Source: Chitinophagaceae bacterium (GTDB taxonomy: Bacteria > Bacteroidota > Bacteroidia > Chitinophagales > Chitinophagaceae). From it: 34,770 bases of DNA. The notes beneath the pieces are model-generated. The model had not been told where the DNA came from. It saw only the letters and a program-made list of their open reading frames with translations, and searched no databases. Below, in pieces: positions 34,718 to 34,770 of this stretch (the first letter of the stretch is position 1; every line of letters begins with the position of its first letter). Both the position numbers and the translations under genes were made by a program. Location of the stretch: positions 1 to 34,770 of the forward strand of contig SCQT01000194.1 in assembly GCA_004322015.1 (NCBI GenBank). Reading direction: 5' to 3'.

Positions 34718-34770
34718 ATGGAAACTTCACAAATCAAGGCGGAGATATTATCTGCCCTATCAGAGGAATT
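34718..34770 (+). CDS. Start of an unidentified gene, cut by the window edge
   Basis: An ATG at 34718 opens a frame that reads METSQIKAEILSALSEE and runs off the window. It is preceded at a suitable distance by a -7-like element and is divergent from hicA. Seventeen residues are too few to name a family. Confidence 0.5.
   Translation, partial: METSQIKAEILSALSEE

Overview
The window looks like a chromosome segment of a Bacteroidota bacterium, most likely of the Chitinophagaceae or a close relative. The signs are a FecR-SusC-SusD locus, Cys-type CcmE, bacillithiol biosynthesis (BshB1), a three-gene sdhCAB operon, DUF4294, and several upstream sites matching the Bacteroidota promoter pattern (TTTG, about 19-21 nt, then TAnnTTTG). 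The genus cannot be fixed from sequence alone.

Region 1 (1-16132, + strand) is an accessory nutrient-use locus of twelve co-directional genes. It opens with the 3' end of a FecR anti-sigma gene, then a SusC transporter with an N-terminal STN signalling domain, a SusD lipoprotein, a secreted FAD-dependent oxidoreductase, a DUF3311 protein with an MctP-like sodium:solute symporter, a second FAD oxidoreductase, a short secreted protein that looks truncated, a Gfo/Idh/MocA oxidoreductase, a GMC oxidoreductase with its gluconate-dehydrogenase-type small subunit, and a TIM-barrel sugar isomerase/epimerase-like protein. No glycoside hydrolase, polysaccharide lyase or esterase is visible. The content fits oxidative (3-keto-type) attack on a glycoside, cyclitol or sugar acid, with import across both membranes. 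The substrate is unknown.

Region 2 (16133-20511, - strand) holds gyrA followed by a secreted TPR protein, with a clear gyrA promoter and a strong terminator after the TPR gene. Gaps of about 520 and 450 bp flank this pair and hold no supportable gene.

Region 3 (20965-30021) is mostly housekeeping. It has a small tail-anchored protein, ccmE-ccsA/ccmF-rhodanese, DUF4294-bshB1, a HEPN/MNT toxin-antitoxin pair directly behind bshB1, a class A beta-lactamase-fold serine hydrolase, an S1/P1-nuclease-like zinc protein, and a carboxypeptidase-regulatory-domain protein divergent from it.

Region 4 (30110-33774, - strand) is the sdhCAB succinate dehydrogenase operon with a textbook promoter. The sdhA-sdhB gap carries an 8-bp tandem repeat and a possible gene remnant.

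Region 5 (34002-34770) is a HicAB toxin-antitoxin pair in which hicA is frameshifted by an exact 8-bp tandem duplication next to the catalytic histidine codon. A palindrome overlaps its presumed promoter. The start of one further + strand gene lies at the right edge.

The strongest observations for follow-up are the hydrolase-free oxidative SusCD locus, the truncated gene inside it, and the reversible-looking hicA frameshift.
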